NCBI GenBank assembly: GCA_005777805.1
Contig: SXLG01000098.1
Coordinates: 1-52,293 of the forward strand
Length of the DNA: 52,293 bases
Origin: Pseudomonadota bacterium
GTDB taxonomy: Bacteria; Desulfobacterota; Binatia; UBA12015
Direction of reading: 5' to 3'
Of this stretch, positions 1 through 8,380 are shown piece by piece; position 1 is the stretch's first letter; every line of letters starts with the position of its first letter. A program made the translations under genes and the position numbers. The notes under the pieces are model-generated. The model did not search any database. It had not been told where the DNA came from and worked only from the letters and a program-made list of their open reading frames with translations.

Positions 1-188
1 ACCAGAGACCGTGGCGGGTGCCTCGCGGGCTGCCGCCCGCTCGGTGGTCGCCGACTACAGCGACAACTTCTACAACACGACCAGAAGGCATTCGTCGCTG
101 GGCTATCTCAGCCCGGTCGACTACGAAGCGTCAGTCCGGATGGGCCGGGCAGCATAACCAAGGTGTCCACCAAATCGGGGCCGCTTCA
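1..188 (+). mobile_element. IS3-family insertion sequence, right end (left part outside window)
   Basis: The end of an IS3-type transposase gene is followed by about 30 bp of non-coding DNA. Read on the minus strand from 188, this begins TGAAGCGGCCCCGATTTGG, like the TGAACCGCCCC type of terminal inverted repeat I know from IS3-family elements. The boundary at 188 is inferred from that resemblance and from the abrupt loss of similarity in the neighbouring HTH gene. The left end and any target duplication lie outside the window. Confidence 0.65.
2..157 (+). CDS. IS3-family transposase OrfB, C-terminal fragment (cut by window start)
   Basis: Only the last 51 residues are in the window. They carry the RNase H-fold integrase C-terminal signature of IS3/IS150 transposases: a D-Y-x-D-x-F-Y-N stretch, then R-R-H-S-S-L-G-Y-L-S-P-V-D-Y. 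In full proteins of this family this region contains and follows the catalytic glutamate of the DDE triad. The protein would carry out strand transfer of its own element. The reading frame is open from base 2 and stops at TAA 155-157, just inside the presumed right terminal repeat. Whether the upstream part is intact cannot be judged here. Confidence 0.85.
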   Translation, partial: PETVAGASRAAARSVVADYSDNFYNTTRRHSSLGYLSPVDYEASVRMGRAA

Positions 189-350
189 CTCCTCGTACCG
201 GGTCTTGATCCGGCGCATGTGGCGCTCACTGATCCCCAAGATCTCGGCCGCCTGGATCCATGTGATCCGGCCCTCGATCGCCTTGAGCATCACTTCCCGC
301 TTGGTCATCGCCCTGGTCTCCCGGGCTACGGCACGGCGGAATCTCTCCAT
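186..350 (-). pseudogene. Truncated ISNCY-like transposase, N-terminal HTH only
   Basis: This 54-residue frame starts at ATG 350 and reads MTKREVMLKAIEGRITWIQA from its second Met, then A-A-E-I-L-G-I-S-E-R-H-M-R-R. That is the helix-turn-helix that opens ISNCY-type (IS1202-like) transposases of about 400 residues. The frame ends right after R-Y-E-E, where full-length relatives continue. Its TGA (186-188) appears to be supplied by the terminal sequence of the IS3 element next to it, so the gene was probably broken by that insertion. The DDE catalytic domain is absent from the window, so it cannot be an active transposase here. Confidence 0.6.
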
Positions 351-420
351 CCGCGCACCTAGCCAGTAGGGCGGACATCTCTAAGTGCTTATGGCCCGGA
401 CATCTTCAGTGCTCTCTACA
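189..420 (-). mobile_element. Left end of an ISNCY-like element with direct repeats
   Basis: Read on the minus strand from 420, the sequence starts TGTAGAGAGCACTGAAGATG. It then holds two related motifs, one at about 395-412 (CACTGAAGATGTCCGGGCC on minus) and one at 370-390 (CACTTAGAGATGTCCGCCC on minus). The truncated HTH frame follows. Sub-terminal repeats of the CACTGAAAATGTCCG kind are typical of ISNCY/IS1202-like ends. The outer boundary at 420 is a guess from the TGT terminus. Confidence 0.5.
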
Positions 421-511
421 CCGACATGCGGTCGCGCTTGCCCAGCCCGAGAGATCGGTCTACAGCCACACCGAACGACTCGATCACCGACCGCTCGGGA
501 GGGAATGGACG

Positions 512-1318
512 ATGCCCGCAGAGCGCACGGGTTTGCGTCTCGTATCGCGGCTCCTCTTGCCGCTGGAGTCCCGGACGGTCTTTCGTGGCCTGACCGAGGC
601 GGCCCACGTCGAGCGTTGGCTCGCCACGGAAGCGGATTTCGACGCGGAACTCCGCCCCGGTGGACGCTTCCGTTTCTGGGGCAGCGATGTGCCCTTCACG
701 CCCTCGCGCCACCGTGCCGACCAGAGGATCGTGCGCGCCGATCCACCGGGACGGCTCCGCATCCGATGGACCTGGGATGATGTGCCGACCGAGGTCGGCT
801 TCACCCTCCACCCGCGCGCGAGCGGAACGCTACTCGAAGCGGTCCACGTCATCGCGGACCTGCTGCCCCACGCCGGTCCCGACACGCCACTCGTCGTGGC
901 TCGTTTCTGGCACGTCGCACTGGCCGATCTCCGTCGCTACCTGATGCGTGGCACCGCCGTGCTGCGCCCCGACCTCACGCAACGCAGACCCCGGCCCCGA
1001 CTCGAAGCCTTGCTCGATGCGTCGCTCGGGCAAGTTCGAGACGCGCTTGGAGCGGAGACGCGGGAATGGTGCCCGGTGGAGCTGGTACACGCCCTGCGAC
1101 GGGGAATCGCAGCACCGACAAGCGAGTCTTCGGACTCCGTGGCCTTCGCTCTCGAGGATCTCGGCCCAACCACCCGGCTCGCCCTCCAGTTGCCCGAGTC
1201 CGGCAGCTCCCGGCGCCGACTCGGCGACCTCCTGGCGTGGGCAGACGCGCTGGTCCGGCTCGAGAGCTTCGTCGCGATGCCGGGGCCGGCGCAACGGGTA
1301 GCCCAGCTCGGCAATTAG
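512..1318 (+). CDS. SRPBCC/AHSA1-type START-fold protein with C-terminal extension
   Basis: The 268-residue protein begins with an AHSA1-like (activator of Hsp90 ATPase homologue) half. The pattern runs V-F-R-G-L-T-E-A-A-H-V-E-R-W-L, then a G-G-R-F-R-F-W segment and I-R-W-T-W-D, as in SRPBCC proteins that form a hydrophobic ligand cavity. Residues from about 150 on repeat a shorter helical and strand pattern and may be a second degenerate unit; I do not recognise it. No signal peptide or membrane segment is visible. The ATG at 512 follows GGGAGGGA by about 8 bases. The ligand is unknown. It stands alone between the IS remnants and a convergent operon. Confidence 0.65.
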   Translation: MPAERTGLRLVSRLLLPLESRTVFRGLTEAAHVERWLATEADFDAELRPGGRFRFWGSDVPFTPSRHRADQRIVRADPPGRLRIRWTWDDVPTEVGFTLHPRASGTLLEAVHVIADLLPHAGPDTPLVVARFWHVALADLRRYLMRGTAVLRPDLTQRRPRPRLEALLDASLGQVRDALGAETREWCPVELVHALRRGIAAPTSESSDSVAFALEDLGPTTRLALQLPESGSSRRRLGDLLAWADALVRLESFVAMPGPAQRVAQLGN

Positions 1319-1389
1319 GGCCCGCCCCGCTCCTGCCCGACGGGCGGACATCTTCTCGCGGCAGGCCCCCAGGCCAGAAATGCGGCGTC

Positions 1390-1404
1390 GAGGCGGGACG
1401 CCTC
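1390..1404 (-). terminator. Hairpin just past the minus-strand stop at 1406
   Basis: GAGGCG (1390-1395) and CGCCTC (1399-1404) form a 6-bp stem with a 3-base loop immediately after the stop of the minus-strand hypothetical gene, in the 87-bp gap between convergent genes. There is no clear T tract, so a terminator role is tentative. Confidence 0.3.
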
Positions 1405-1405
1405 C

Positions 1406-2095
1406 TCAGCTCGCAGGTGGCTGCAGAAATCGCTGCGCGGCCTGCGGTGCCGACGGGCCTGCACCGGGAGGTGGCCCCCCGAGGACCGCGGAATCGAGGC
1501 CTCGGGCGCTGCGCTCGGCGATCTCGCGGAGTACCAAACTTTGGGCCTCGGGTCCCAGGCTGCCCGCAAGCTGGCTGAGCTGAGCCGGGTCGGCCCCGGC
1601 CTCCAGCGCGTGCTGCAGAGCCTGCAATCCCTGTTCGCGGAAGGAACCGGCGGGACCGGGCGGTGGGATCGTCGGGGGGACCGGGAGCGACGTCGGGTGT
1701 CCGCCGAGGCCCTGCGCCACCATTCCCGGAGAGGGGCCCGCGCCGCGCCCCGCAATCGGCGAGCCGACCCAGACATCGAGCGAGGCCGGGCCGTCGCTCG
1801 CAAGATCCTGCGTGATGACGTGGTTGCGGTCGGCCAGCAGACGCGAGAGCGCGCCGCGCAGATCGAGTCCCTGCAGATTGACGGTCACCGGTTCAGCCCC
1901 ATCGGGGCGCAGCCAGCGAACCCGGACGCGCGGTGCTCGCGCCACGATCTGCGCCAGAACACCGCCAAGTTCTTCGCTCTGGGCCAGCACCGAGATTCGC
2001 CGGTTCGGCTCGTCCCAGCTCACCTCGGCCGCGGCCGCGCCTGCGGCCGCACCGAACAGCGCGAGGGCGCTCATCGCCGCGGCCCGCCAGCGCAT
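1406..2095 (-). CDS. Exported hypothetical protein, possible STN-like domain
   Basis: This 229-residue protein has a classical signal peptide: R-W-R-A, a hydrophobic run, then A-A-A-E at about residue 23. The next 80 residues (V-S-W-D...I-S-V-L-A-Q-S-E-E-L-G-G-V-L-A-Q-I, later L-Q-G-L-D-L-R-G-A-L-S-R-L-L) resemble the STN/secretin short domain in strand-helix order. The rest is Pro/Gly-rich, then an Ala/Leu-rich helical tail. Function is not assignable. Its ATG overlaps the TGA of the upstream serine hydrolase by one base (2095), so the two are likely translated together in the periplasm-directed operon. Confidence 0.55.
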   Translation of the reverse strand: MRWRAAAMSALALFGAAAGAAAAEVSWDEPNRRISVLAQSEELGGVLAQIVARAPRVRVRWLRPDGAEPVTVNLQGLDLRGALSRLLADRNHVITQDLASDGPASLDVWVGSPIAGRGAGPSPGMVAQGLGGHPTSLPVPPTIPPPGPAGSFREQGLQALQHALEAGADPAQLSQLAGSLGPEAQSLVLREIAERSARGLDSAVLGGPPPGAGPSAPQAAQRFLQPPAS

Positions 2096-3423
2096 CAGGG
2101 ATCCCTGAGCGACGCCATCCGCGCCCGCGCTCGTGTCTCGGGATGCAGCCGTTCCATCAGGATCTGCACCGCGCCGCCGACCCGGTCGTGCTCGGCGATC
2201 GAATCCCGCCCGAGCACGTTGGAGATCCCTCCGAACAGATAGTGGAGCGGTGGATCCCGCTGCGGCATCTCGACCTCGCCGACGGCCGCGAGGAAGTTCC
2301 AGCTGTTGCCGGCATACTCACCGCAGGGTCCACGGCCCCCGCAGCGCCAGAGAGAGCCCGACTTGAAGAACACTGCGGCCTCGCGCAGCTCGGCTGCACC
2401 CGCCCAGCGCACGCGCTTGTCGGTGACGTAGAGCAGCCGCTTCATCTCCAGACTGGTCCACGAATCGACGAGCTGCCCCTTCTCCATGGCGAGCATGAAG
2501 TCGATCAGGCCGCGCGCCGTAGCCCAGCTCGACTGACCAGGAATCCGGCGCTTGCCTTCGCGCGTGAACAGGCTCCCCTGCTGCAGCCGCTCACGCGCGA
2601 TGCCGCTGCGCGCGAGCCCCTCGCGGTTGGCCTCGGCCAGACGCCGCCCCAGCTCGCCGGGAGAAGTCCGCTCGAGCCAGCTCCTGGCAGTCGCCGGATC
2701 GACCGGGTAGCCGGACCCGAAGCGATGTACCACCAGCGCCTCTCGTTGCACGATGGCCGCTCCGGCACTCGAGGAGCTGGAGAGCGCCCAGTCAAGGTAC
2801 TGGTAGAGATTTCCGCTGTCGCCTTCGCGGATCGGCCCGCGCGTCACCATATGCGCGCCGTCCTCCCACCAGGGCACCTCGTGGGTATCGTTGCGGATGT
2901 ATTCGTCGGCGACAATAATTGTTTCTCGCAGAACCCGCTCTCGCTCCTTCGGGTCGGGAAAGGCGTCGCCGACGGCGGTGAGCAGGGCCAGTGCCGTCAC
3001 GATCTTGCCCGCGCTCCCCGCATTCATGTGTGCGTCGGGGTTGACCGCCCCGTAGCGCGGATGGTCGGGGTCGGTGAGATCGAGCACCGCAAGGCTCCAG
3101 CCGCCCGCGTCGATCCCGAGGATCTGGCGCAGTTGCCCGCTCAGGCGCGGATCGGCTGCGGGGATACGGAGGTCGGGGCGGCTGGCGAGCGAGAGCTTGA
3201 CGTCATCGGACGGCAGCTCACCACCCGGTGCCACGACCCAGGTGTCGGGCGAAGTCCGGATGGCGCGGCGCAGGCCCTCGAGCCGCTTGATCCCGGTGGC
3301 CTCGACCTCGTCGAGCGGATACGCACTGCCGGCGCGCGGCAGCCCGAGCGCGACCGCGCCGCACGCCAGCGCCGCAACCACCCCGCCCCGCAGCTTCCGG
3401 CTCCTCTGCGTCCACCGCGCCAT
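2095..3423 (-). CDS. Exported beta-lactamase-fold serine hydrolase
   Basis: The 442-residue protein has an N-terminal signal (hydrophobic 13-32, cleavage near A-G-S-A-Y). It then carries the serine penicillin-recognising fold: the S-x-x-K motif S-A-G-K at about 137-140 (nucleophile Ser137), a serine-rich S-S-S-S-A-G-A stretch in the place of the S-x-N motif, and F-F-K-S-G-S-L-W in place of K-T-G. These enzymes act on D-Ala peptides, beta-lactams or esters in the periplasm. The family is wider than class A beta-lactamases and the length exceeds them (about 290), so no resistance role should be assumed. It is the first gene of a two-gene unit with the STN-like protein. Confidence 0.75.
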   Translation of the reverse strand: MARWTQRSRKLRGGVVAALACGAVALGLPRAGSAYPLDEVEATGIKRLEGLRRAIRTSPDTWVVAPGGELPSDDVKLSLASRPDLRIPAADPRLSGQLRQILGIDAGGWSLAVLDLTDPDHPRYGAVNPDAHMNAGSAGKIVTALALLTAVGDAFPDPKERERVLRETIIVADEYIRNDTHEVPWWEDGAHMVTRGPIREGDSGNLYQYLDWALSSSSSAGAAIVQREALVVHRFGSGYPVDPATARSWLERTSPGELGRRLAEANREGLARSGIARERLQQGSLFTREGKRRIPGQSSWATARGLIDFMLAMEKGQLVDSWTSLEMKRLLYVTDKRVRWAGAAELREAAVFFKSGSLWRCGGRGPCGEYAGNSWNFLAAVGEVEMPQRDPPLHYLFGGISNVLGRDSIAEHDRVGGAVQILMERLHPETRARARMASLRDP

Positions 3424-3461
3424 GCCTCACTCTCCTCCGCCGGCCCGTGCGCGCCGCTCTC

Positions 3462-4628
3462 TCAGCCGGCGATTCCGCGCACGCTGGCCGGAAGCTCGCG
3501 CGCCACGCGGATGATCGGGATGCCGGTCTGCACGTTGAGCTGCATCTCCTGGATCGCCCTGGGCAGATCTTCAAAGGCGTAGACCTCGCGATGGATCGTT
3601 GGCTTGAAGACCCGGCCGTAGAGTTCGGTCGCAGCCGCGCAGCCGCGCAGCGTCTCGTAATGCGAGTGGTCGATCGTGAGCTGCTTCACCGACGCTCCGG
3701 CCGAGTCGTACTGCACCTGCTTGGCGAGCTGCCAGCCCGCACTCACGTTCACGCCCTCGCGGGCCGCGACCGCCATGCCGGCCGCAAACACGGGCCCGCG
3801 CAGCATATCGCAGACGATGTGCATGCCGATGCCGCCGGTGAGCTGCTTGACCTCGGCGCCAAAGGCCTTCATGCCGTCGCGATCAGCGAAGCGGTTGAAC
3901 TTCTTCTGGTCGATCCCGGTGATGCCGAGCTTCTCGAGGGCCTCGCGTCGCTCGGCGCTGCCCGAGCAGAAGAAGGCGCGATGGCCCTCGTGCCTGGCCA
4001 GCATCAGGAAGAGCTCCGAGACGCCACCGCCGAAGCCGAGCACGTTGACCTCGGCGCGCTGCTCGCGCGAGACCTTGACACGCAGGATGCCCATCGCCCG
4101 CCGCCAGAGGTGATAGGCCGTCGGTGCGCGCAGGGGCAGCGCCGCCATTTCCCAGAGCGAAAGACCGCAGTCCAGCGGAGCGTGGAGGAGCTGCCACTCG
4201 CCCACCACCGCCTCCTCGCTGTACCAGCCCACGGACTCCGGCTGGTCGTAGGCCCAGATGCGCATCGGGTAGCCGTAGGCGTCGGGCTCGCCGTTACAGT
4301 GCGTGACGACGACGTCGCCGGGTTTGAAACGAGTCACCGCGGAACCCACCGTGACGACCTCGCCGAGAGCCGAATTGCCCGGGTAGATCTTGCCCCCGCG
4401 CAACTCGGCGATGTTCACCGTGTCGGCCAGAGCGGCGTGGGCAATATTGTGCTCGGCCGAGACCGCGAGCACCCGGATCCGTACGTCGGACGGCCCCGGC
4501 GAGGGCAGCTCCAGGGTGTCGAGCGCGACCACCCGCGACAGATCCATCGCGTCGAGCTTGCCGCCCACCCGCTCCCGTTCCCCGGCAACCGCTGCCGCAG
4601 TGATCGCGTACGCCCGAACCGATCCCAT
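3462..4628 (-). CDS. MDR-superfamily zinc-type dehydrogenase-like oxidoreductase
   Basis: The 388-residue protein has a GroES-like N-terminal domain (P-G-P-S-D-V-R-I-R-V, then V-V-T-V-G-S-A-V-T-R-F-K-P-G-D-V-V) and a Rossmann domain with G-F-G-G-G-V-S-E-L. The usual catalytic-zinc ligands are not evident: the position of the N-terminal Cys reads S-A-E-H-N, and there is no G-H-E-x-x-G motif. It may therefore be a zinc-free quinone-reductase-like or crotonyl-CoA-type reductase. The substrate is unknown. The ATG at 4628 is the only good start. It lies 38 bp upstream of the serine hydrolase and may share its transcript. Confidence 0.7.
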   Translation of the reverse strand: MGSVRAYAITAAAVAGERERVGGKLDAMDLSRVVALDTLELPSPGPSDVRIRVLAVSAEHNIAHAALADTVNIAELRGGKIYPGNSALGEVVTVGSAVTRFKPGDVVVTHCNGEPDAYGYPMRIWAYDQPESVGWYSEEAVVGEWQLLHAPLDCGLSLWEMAALPLRAPTAYHLWRRAMGILRVKVSREQRAEVNVLGFGGGVSELFLMLARHEGHRAFFCSGSAERREALEKLGITGIDQKKFNRFADRDGMKAFGAEVKQLTGGIGMHIVCDMLRGPVFAAGMAVAAREGVNVSAGWQLAKQVQYDSAGASVKQLTIDHSHYETLRGCAAATELYGRVFKPTIHREVYAFEDLPRAIQEMQLNVQTGIPIIRVARELPASVRGIAG

Positions 4629-4786
4629 AGTCAGATCCTCCCCGTCGATACCGGCCGGGCCGGATCGCGCTCGGGGCGGCTACCATAGGGCTGGCCCGGC
4701 GTTCCAGCCGACCGACGCGGTCTCCTCACCCCCGGACCGCGCACCGCTCCGGACCCGGCGCCGGTGAGCCCGACTCAGGTTCGCAG

Positions 4787-6646
4787 TCAGTCCGAGATGG
4801 CCTTGAACTCCGCAGCGCTGTTGGTCACGGCCGTGCTGAACACGGACTCGAAGCACGCCGCGTCGGTCACGAGTTGGACCGTCAGGCGCGGATCCTGTGT
4901 AAAGGGCAGTCCGAAGTCGGGCAGCCATCCGCCTTTCCCCGAAACCTGAACGGACGCCTTGCCGGCGACTCCGGCCTTCTCGACGATCTTCTTCACGCCA
5001 TCGGCGAGACCATCACCCCGGTAGAGGTAGCCGGTCGAAGTCTGGCTCCAACCACTCGTCCCGGCAACGTGCATCTGCGCCACCAGGGCGTTGGTACCGG
5101 TGGTCGAATCGTAGATGCAGATGTCGCTCGGACCGCCCGTGGTCGGGCTGCCGAAGTCAGCCACGTCCGTCGCCTCGCCGGTGCGCCACCTCCAGGCGAA
5201 GCTATCGCGGCTGTCGTCCGTGGCGTTGTTCTTGATCAGCAGCGAGGCCTTGCCGGAGACGGTCGGGCCCAGGCAGTCGGTACGTGGGGTCTCCGAACCG
5301 GTGCAGGTTCCCGTCTGGCACGAATCACCCCACGAACAGTTCTCGCCATCATCGCATGCCGTGCCGTTGACCACCGCAGCGCCACCACAAACGCCCCCCG
5401 TGCAAACATCACCGCTGGTGCAGGGGTTCTGGTCATCGCAGCTCGACCCCTCGCCCGCGCCAGAGCAGCCGTCGCTGAAGAGGGTGGCGGTCGCCTGGAA
5501 GGCGTCGTCCCCGGCGTAGCGCTGCACCAACAACCACCAGGTGCCCGGGGCAGGATTGGTGAACTCGCACGCGGCGACCTGATTGGCCCCTGCGTGCTTG
5601 CAGTCGAAGTTCGAACTCGAGGCTTGCGCGCCGGCGCGGACATAGAGATCAAAGTCCGCCCCCCCCTCCTCGCTGCCGTTCATCGTGACACGCAGCACGC
5701 TCGTGCCGGCCGGAACCTCGATCGAGTGGTGGCTCTGCGGTGCTGCCGACGAGAGGCTTCCCGCGAAGGTTTCGACCGTGGTCGGCGCCGAACCCACCGG
5801 CGGGAAAGCCCCGCACGCCTCGCCGCCGAGGTCAGCGCCTGTTTTGGTCGTGATCCACGAGCGGTAGTGGAAGACATTCGCATCGTAGCTCTCGTCGAGT
5901 GGCAAGCAGTCTTCGGCGTTGCCCCCCGAGGTAATTCCGGCGAGAACATCGTTGCTGCCGTCGTGCCAGAAGAGCGGTCCGCCGGAATCACCGTTGCAGG
6001 TGTTCGAATCTTCGCCCGGCGTGCCGATCGGATTCGCGAAGTCCCAGCAAACCAGCGTCGGGGTGCCGCAATCGATGGTCGAGACATCGCCCTGCCGCTT
6101 GAGACCGTAGTCGTAAGCGCTGCCGCCGCTGCGCCCGAAACCGACAATTGTCGCGGCCGAACTCGTAGGCGGCGTTGCGGTGGTGTTGATCGGCATCGGG
6201 GTAATCCCGGTCACGGGAGCGGCCAGATGAACGATCGCAACGTCGGCCGTCGGAAAGTCGTAATCGGGGTGGACCTCGATCGAGGATACCTGGTGGAAGC
6301 CACTGTTCTGCAAGAAAACCATGTAGTCCGACCCGCTCGGCTCGCCCGCATCGCCGGACTGACAATCGGCGCCAACTGTTTCGCAGACACAATGCGAGGC
6401 GGTGATGAAGGTGCTGCAGCCGATCAAGGTGCCGCTGCAGGTGAGACTGGCCGAGAGCGACGAACCGCCGGAGAGCAGAATGCCCGCCGCCGGATAGTCC
6501 CAGGTGTCGAGCCCGTTGACGATCTGCGGCCGATTCAGCGAGTCGGGCGCGGCCGCGCCTGGGCTCGCCCCGAGCACCACGGCAGCGAGCAGGACGAGAA
6601 CGCAAGCACTTGATTTGAGGAGGTTCCGGGACATGCGTCCGATCAT
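4787..6646 (-). CDS. Secreted trypsin-like protease with PPC, Cys-rich and lineage-type C-terminal domains
   Basis: The 619-residue protein has a signal peptide to about residue 33, then a chymotrypsin-fold domain (40-270). The triad is readable: His85 in T-A-S-H-C, Asp135 in A-D-V-A-I-V-H-L and Ser221 in N-G-D-S-G-G-P. Residues 290-390 match a bacterial pre-peptidase C-terminal (PPC) domain (D-F-D-L-Y-V, G-T-W-W-L-L-V). Residues 394-458 hold about ten cysteines in C-D-D-x-x-C-x-x-G-D-x-C repeats. The last 150 residues (G-K-A-S-L-L-I-K-N-N to F-K-A-I-S-D) resemble a C-terminal region I recall from secreted proteins of uncultured delta-like bacteria. A second ATG at 6634 gives a more canonical signal peptide. 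The protein probably acts outside the cell. Confidence 0.85.
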   Translation of the reverse strand: MIGRMSRNLLKSSACVLVLLAAVVLGASPGAAAPDSLNRPQIVNGLDTWDYPAAGILLSGGSSLSASLTCSGTLIGCSTFITASHCVCETVGADCQSGDAGEPSGSDYMVFLQNSGFHQVSSIEVHPDYDFPTADVAIVHLAAPVTGITPMPINTTATPPTSSAATIVGFGRSGGSAYDYGLKRQGDVSTIDCGTPTLVCWDFANPIGTPGEDSNTCNGDSGGPLFWHDGSNDVLAGITSGGNAEDCLPLDESYDANVFHYRSWITTKTGADLGGEACGAFPPVGSAPTTVETFAGSLSSAAPQSHHSIEVPAGTSVLRVTMNGSEEGGADFDLYVRAGAQASSSNFDCKHAGANQVAACEFTNPAPGTWWLLVQRYAGDDAFQATATLFSDGCSGAGEGSSCDDQNPCTSGDVCTGGVCGGAAVVNGTACDDGENCSWGDSCQTGTCTGSETPRTDCLGPTVSGKASLLIKNNATDDSRDSFAWRWRTGEATDVADFGSPTTGGPSDICIYDSTTGTNALVAQMHVAGTSGWSQTSTGYLYRGDGLADGVKKIVEKAGVAGKASVQVSGKGGWLPDFGLPFTQDPRLTVQLVTDAACFESVFSTAVTNSAAEFKAISD

Positions 6647-6886
6647 GGGTCAGGCCACCACGGAAGACAAGGTCACAAGCGCGCTCATGCCCGAGGAAAA
6701 GGCGATGTCGCCCACTCCGTGAGAGAAACGCGGGCCACGACACTCACGGCCGAACCGCCGCAGTGCTCAAGGTGCCCGCGGATCCGACGGGGCCAGGGCG
6801 TATCGAGGCTTCCCTGCTCGGCCCTCGACGGCCTGCCGGAGCCTCCGTTCTCGTTGACGCCGCGTCATTCCGGCCCACCACTCCGC

Positions 6887-8104
6887 TCAGTCGGTGATCT
6901 TGTAGAGTGACGAGCCGTTGCCGACCAGCAGCGTGCCCGCCGCCGAGATCACCGGCCCGCTCTGAAAGGTGCGATCGAAAAGCATCTGCCACTCGACCGA
7001 ACCGTCGGCACCGTCGAGCGCGTAGAGGATACGCCCGCAGCCGAAGTAGACCTTTCCATCGGCACCAATTGCGGCCTGTGTATTGACGAACTGGCAGCGT
7101 CCGGGGACCGTGAACTGCCAGGCCAGACTGCCGTCGGTGGCATTGAGAGCGTAGAAGGTCCCTATCAAACCGCTCCACCCGCCGACGAAGAGCTTGCCCC
7201 CGTTGGAGAGCGCCGGGGCACTGGCGAACTTGGTCCGTGCCGGCTTGAAGCTCCACAGGATCGCACCGCCAGCGGGATTGAAGCCGTAGACGCCGTCGCG
7301 GGCGGCGAAATAGATCCGACCATTCGAGCCGACCACCGGAGAGTAGTTCGGCACCCGCGATCCGGTGGCGAGCGCGGTCGTCTCGGTGCGCCAGAGTTCG
7401 GTGCCGTCATCTGTATCGAGTGCGATCAGCGTCTTGCCGCCGGTGGTGATGTAGACCGTCGCATCATCAGGACTGAGCGCCGGCGAGACGTTGTGCGGCG
7501 AACCGCCGATACGCGCGTGCCACTTCTGCGACCCGTCCGGCCAGACCGCGTAGAACTGGCCGGTCGCCAGCGCATCGGTCGCCGCGTAGATGGCGCCGTC
7601 GGGTCCGATCAGGGGTGGGGTCTGGACGTCGCCGTCGAAGGACGCCTTGAAGCGCCAATTTGTCGTGCCGTCGGCCGCGTCAATCGACCAGAGATCGTTG
7701 TCGCGGGCACCGATGTAGACGTCGCCGTTGACCCCCACTGCGGGCTGCGAGCGGTCGGCAGTGGCGGCGTTGCCTTGCGAGGTCCACACCACCGTGCCGT
7801 TGTTCGGGTCGATCGCGGCCACCGGCAGCCGCTCGACGCCCAGATAGATGGTGCCGTCGGGCCCGACACTCGGCGAATGCCGACGGTGGCCCTGACTCGC
7901 GAAGGTCCAGGCGATTTCCGGGGTCGGCCCCTGCGGTCCGAGCAAGGTGGACTGGCCGGTGTGGCGGTCGTTGGCCTGAAACATCGGCCAGGGTGAGCTG
8001 GCGGGTTGGGCCCATGCGGCCGCTCCTGCGCAGTCGAACAGCACCAACGCACAGAACGCCGCCAGCCCCCGGGGCCAAGGCCCGCATCGCACATCCCTCG
8101 TCAT
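6887..8104 (-). CDS. Exported PQQ-binding-like beta-propeller protein
   Basis: The 405-residue protein has a signal peptide (A-A-F-C-A-L-V-L-F to A-W-A-Q, about residue 32). Seven or so tandem blade repeats follow, of the type S-P-V-G-x-D-G-x-I-Y-x-x-x-x-x-x-x-x-A-I-D-x-x-x-G-x-x-x-W. This is the PQQ-like/BamB type propeller (pfam PQQ_2 class). There is no quinoprotein dehydrogenase active site (no disulfide ring or Ca-ligand motif seen), so it is probably a scaffold or periplasmic binding protein. ATG 8104 follows a G-rich stretch. It lies downstream of the GH1 remnant on the same strand with a 276-bp gap that holds nothing I recognise. Confidence 0.8.
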   Translation of the reverse strand: MTRDVRCGPWPRGLAAFCALVLFDCAGAAAWAQPASSPWPMFQANDRHTGQSTLLGPQGPTPEIAWTFASQGHRRHSPSVGPDGTIYLGVERLPVAAIDPNNGTVVWTSQGNAATADRSQPAVGVNGDVYIGARDNDLWSIDAADGTTNWRFKASFDGDVQTPPLIGPDGAIYAATDALATGQFYAVWPDGSQKWHARIGGSPHNVSPALSPDDATVYITTGGKTLIALDTDDGTELWRTETTALATGSRVPNYSPVVGSNGRIYFAARDGVYGFNPAGGAILWSFKPARTKFASAPALSNGGKLFVGGWSGLIGTFYALNATDGSLAWQFTVPGRCQFVNTQAAIGADGKVYFGCGRILYALDGADGSVEWQMLFDRTFQSGPVISAAGTLLVGNGSSLYKITD

Positions 8105-8380
8105 CCTACCCCCATGCCCGCCCAGAGCGATTGAACGTTCGCGGCCACCGGCTCAGGTGGAACGTGACGCGGCTCGTGGTCGGGCCACGATCCCCGCGAA
8201 CGCTTCCCCTCCAGCTCACAACCGAATCCAGAGCTTCCCAAGATTGCGGGCATCCCACCCGCCAGGCAAGAGACAATTGTCGGGGTGCTGATCTTCGCCG
8301 CTCGCCACAGACCAGGCGCCATGCGGAAGGCCCACGCGGCTGCGCTGCGGCAAGAGCCGGTCGTTCCGGCGCGTACCGGG

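Noticed and set aside
2095-3423. Class A beta-lactamase
   Set aside because: The S-x-x-K is present but the protein is 440 residues, and the S-x-N and K-T-G positions deviate; a general exported serine hydrolase is safer.
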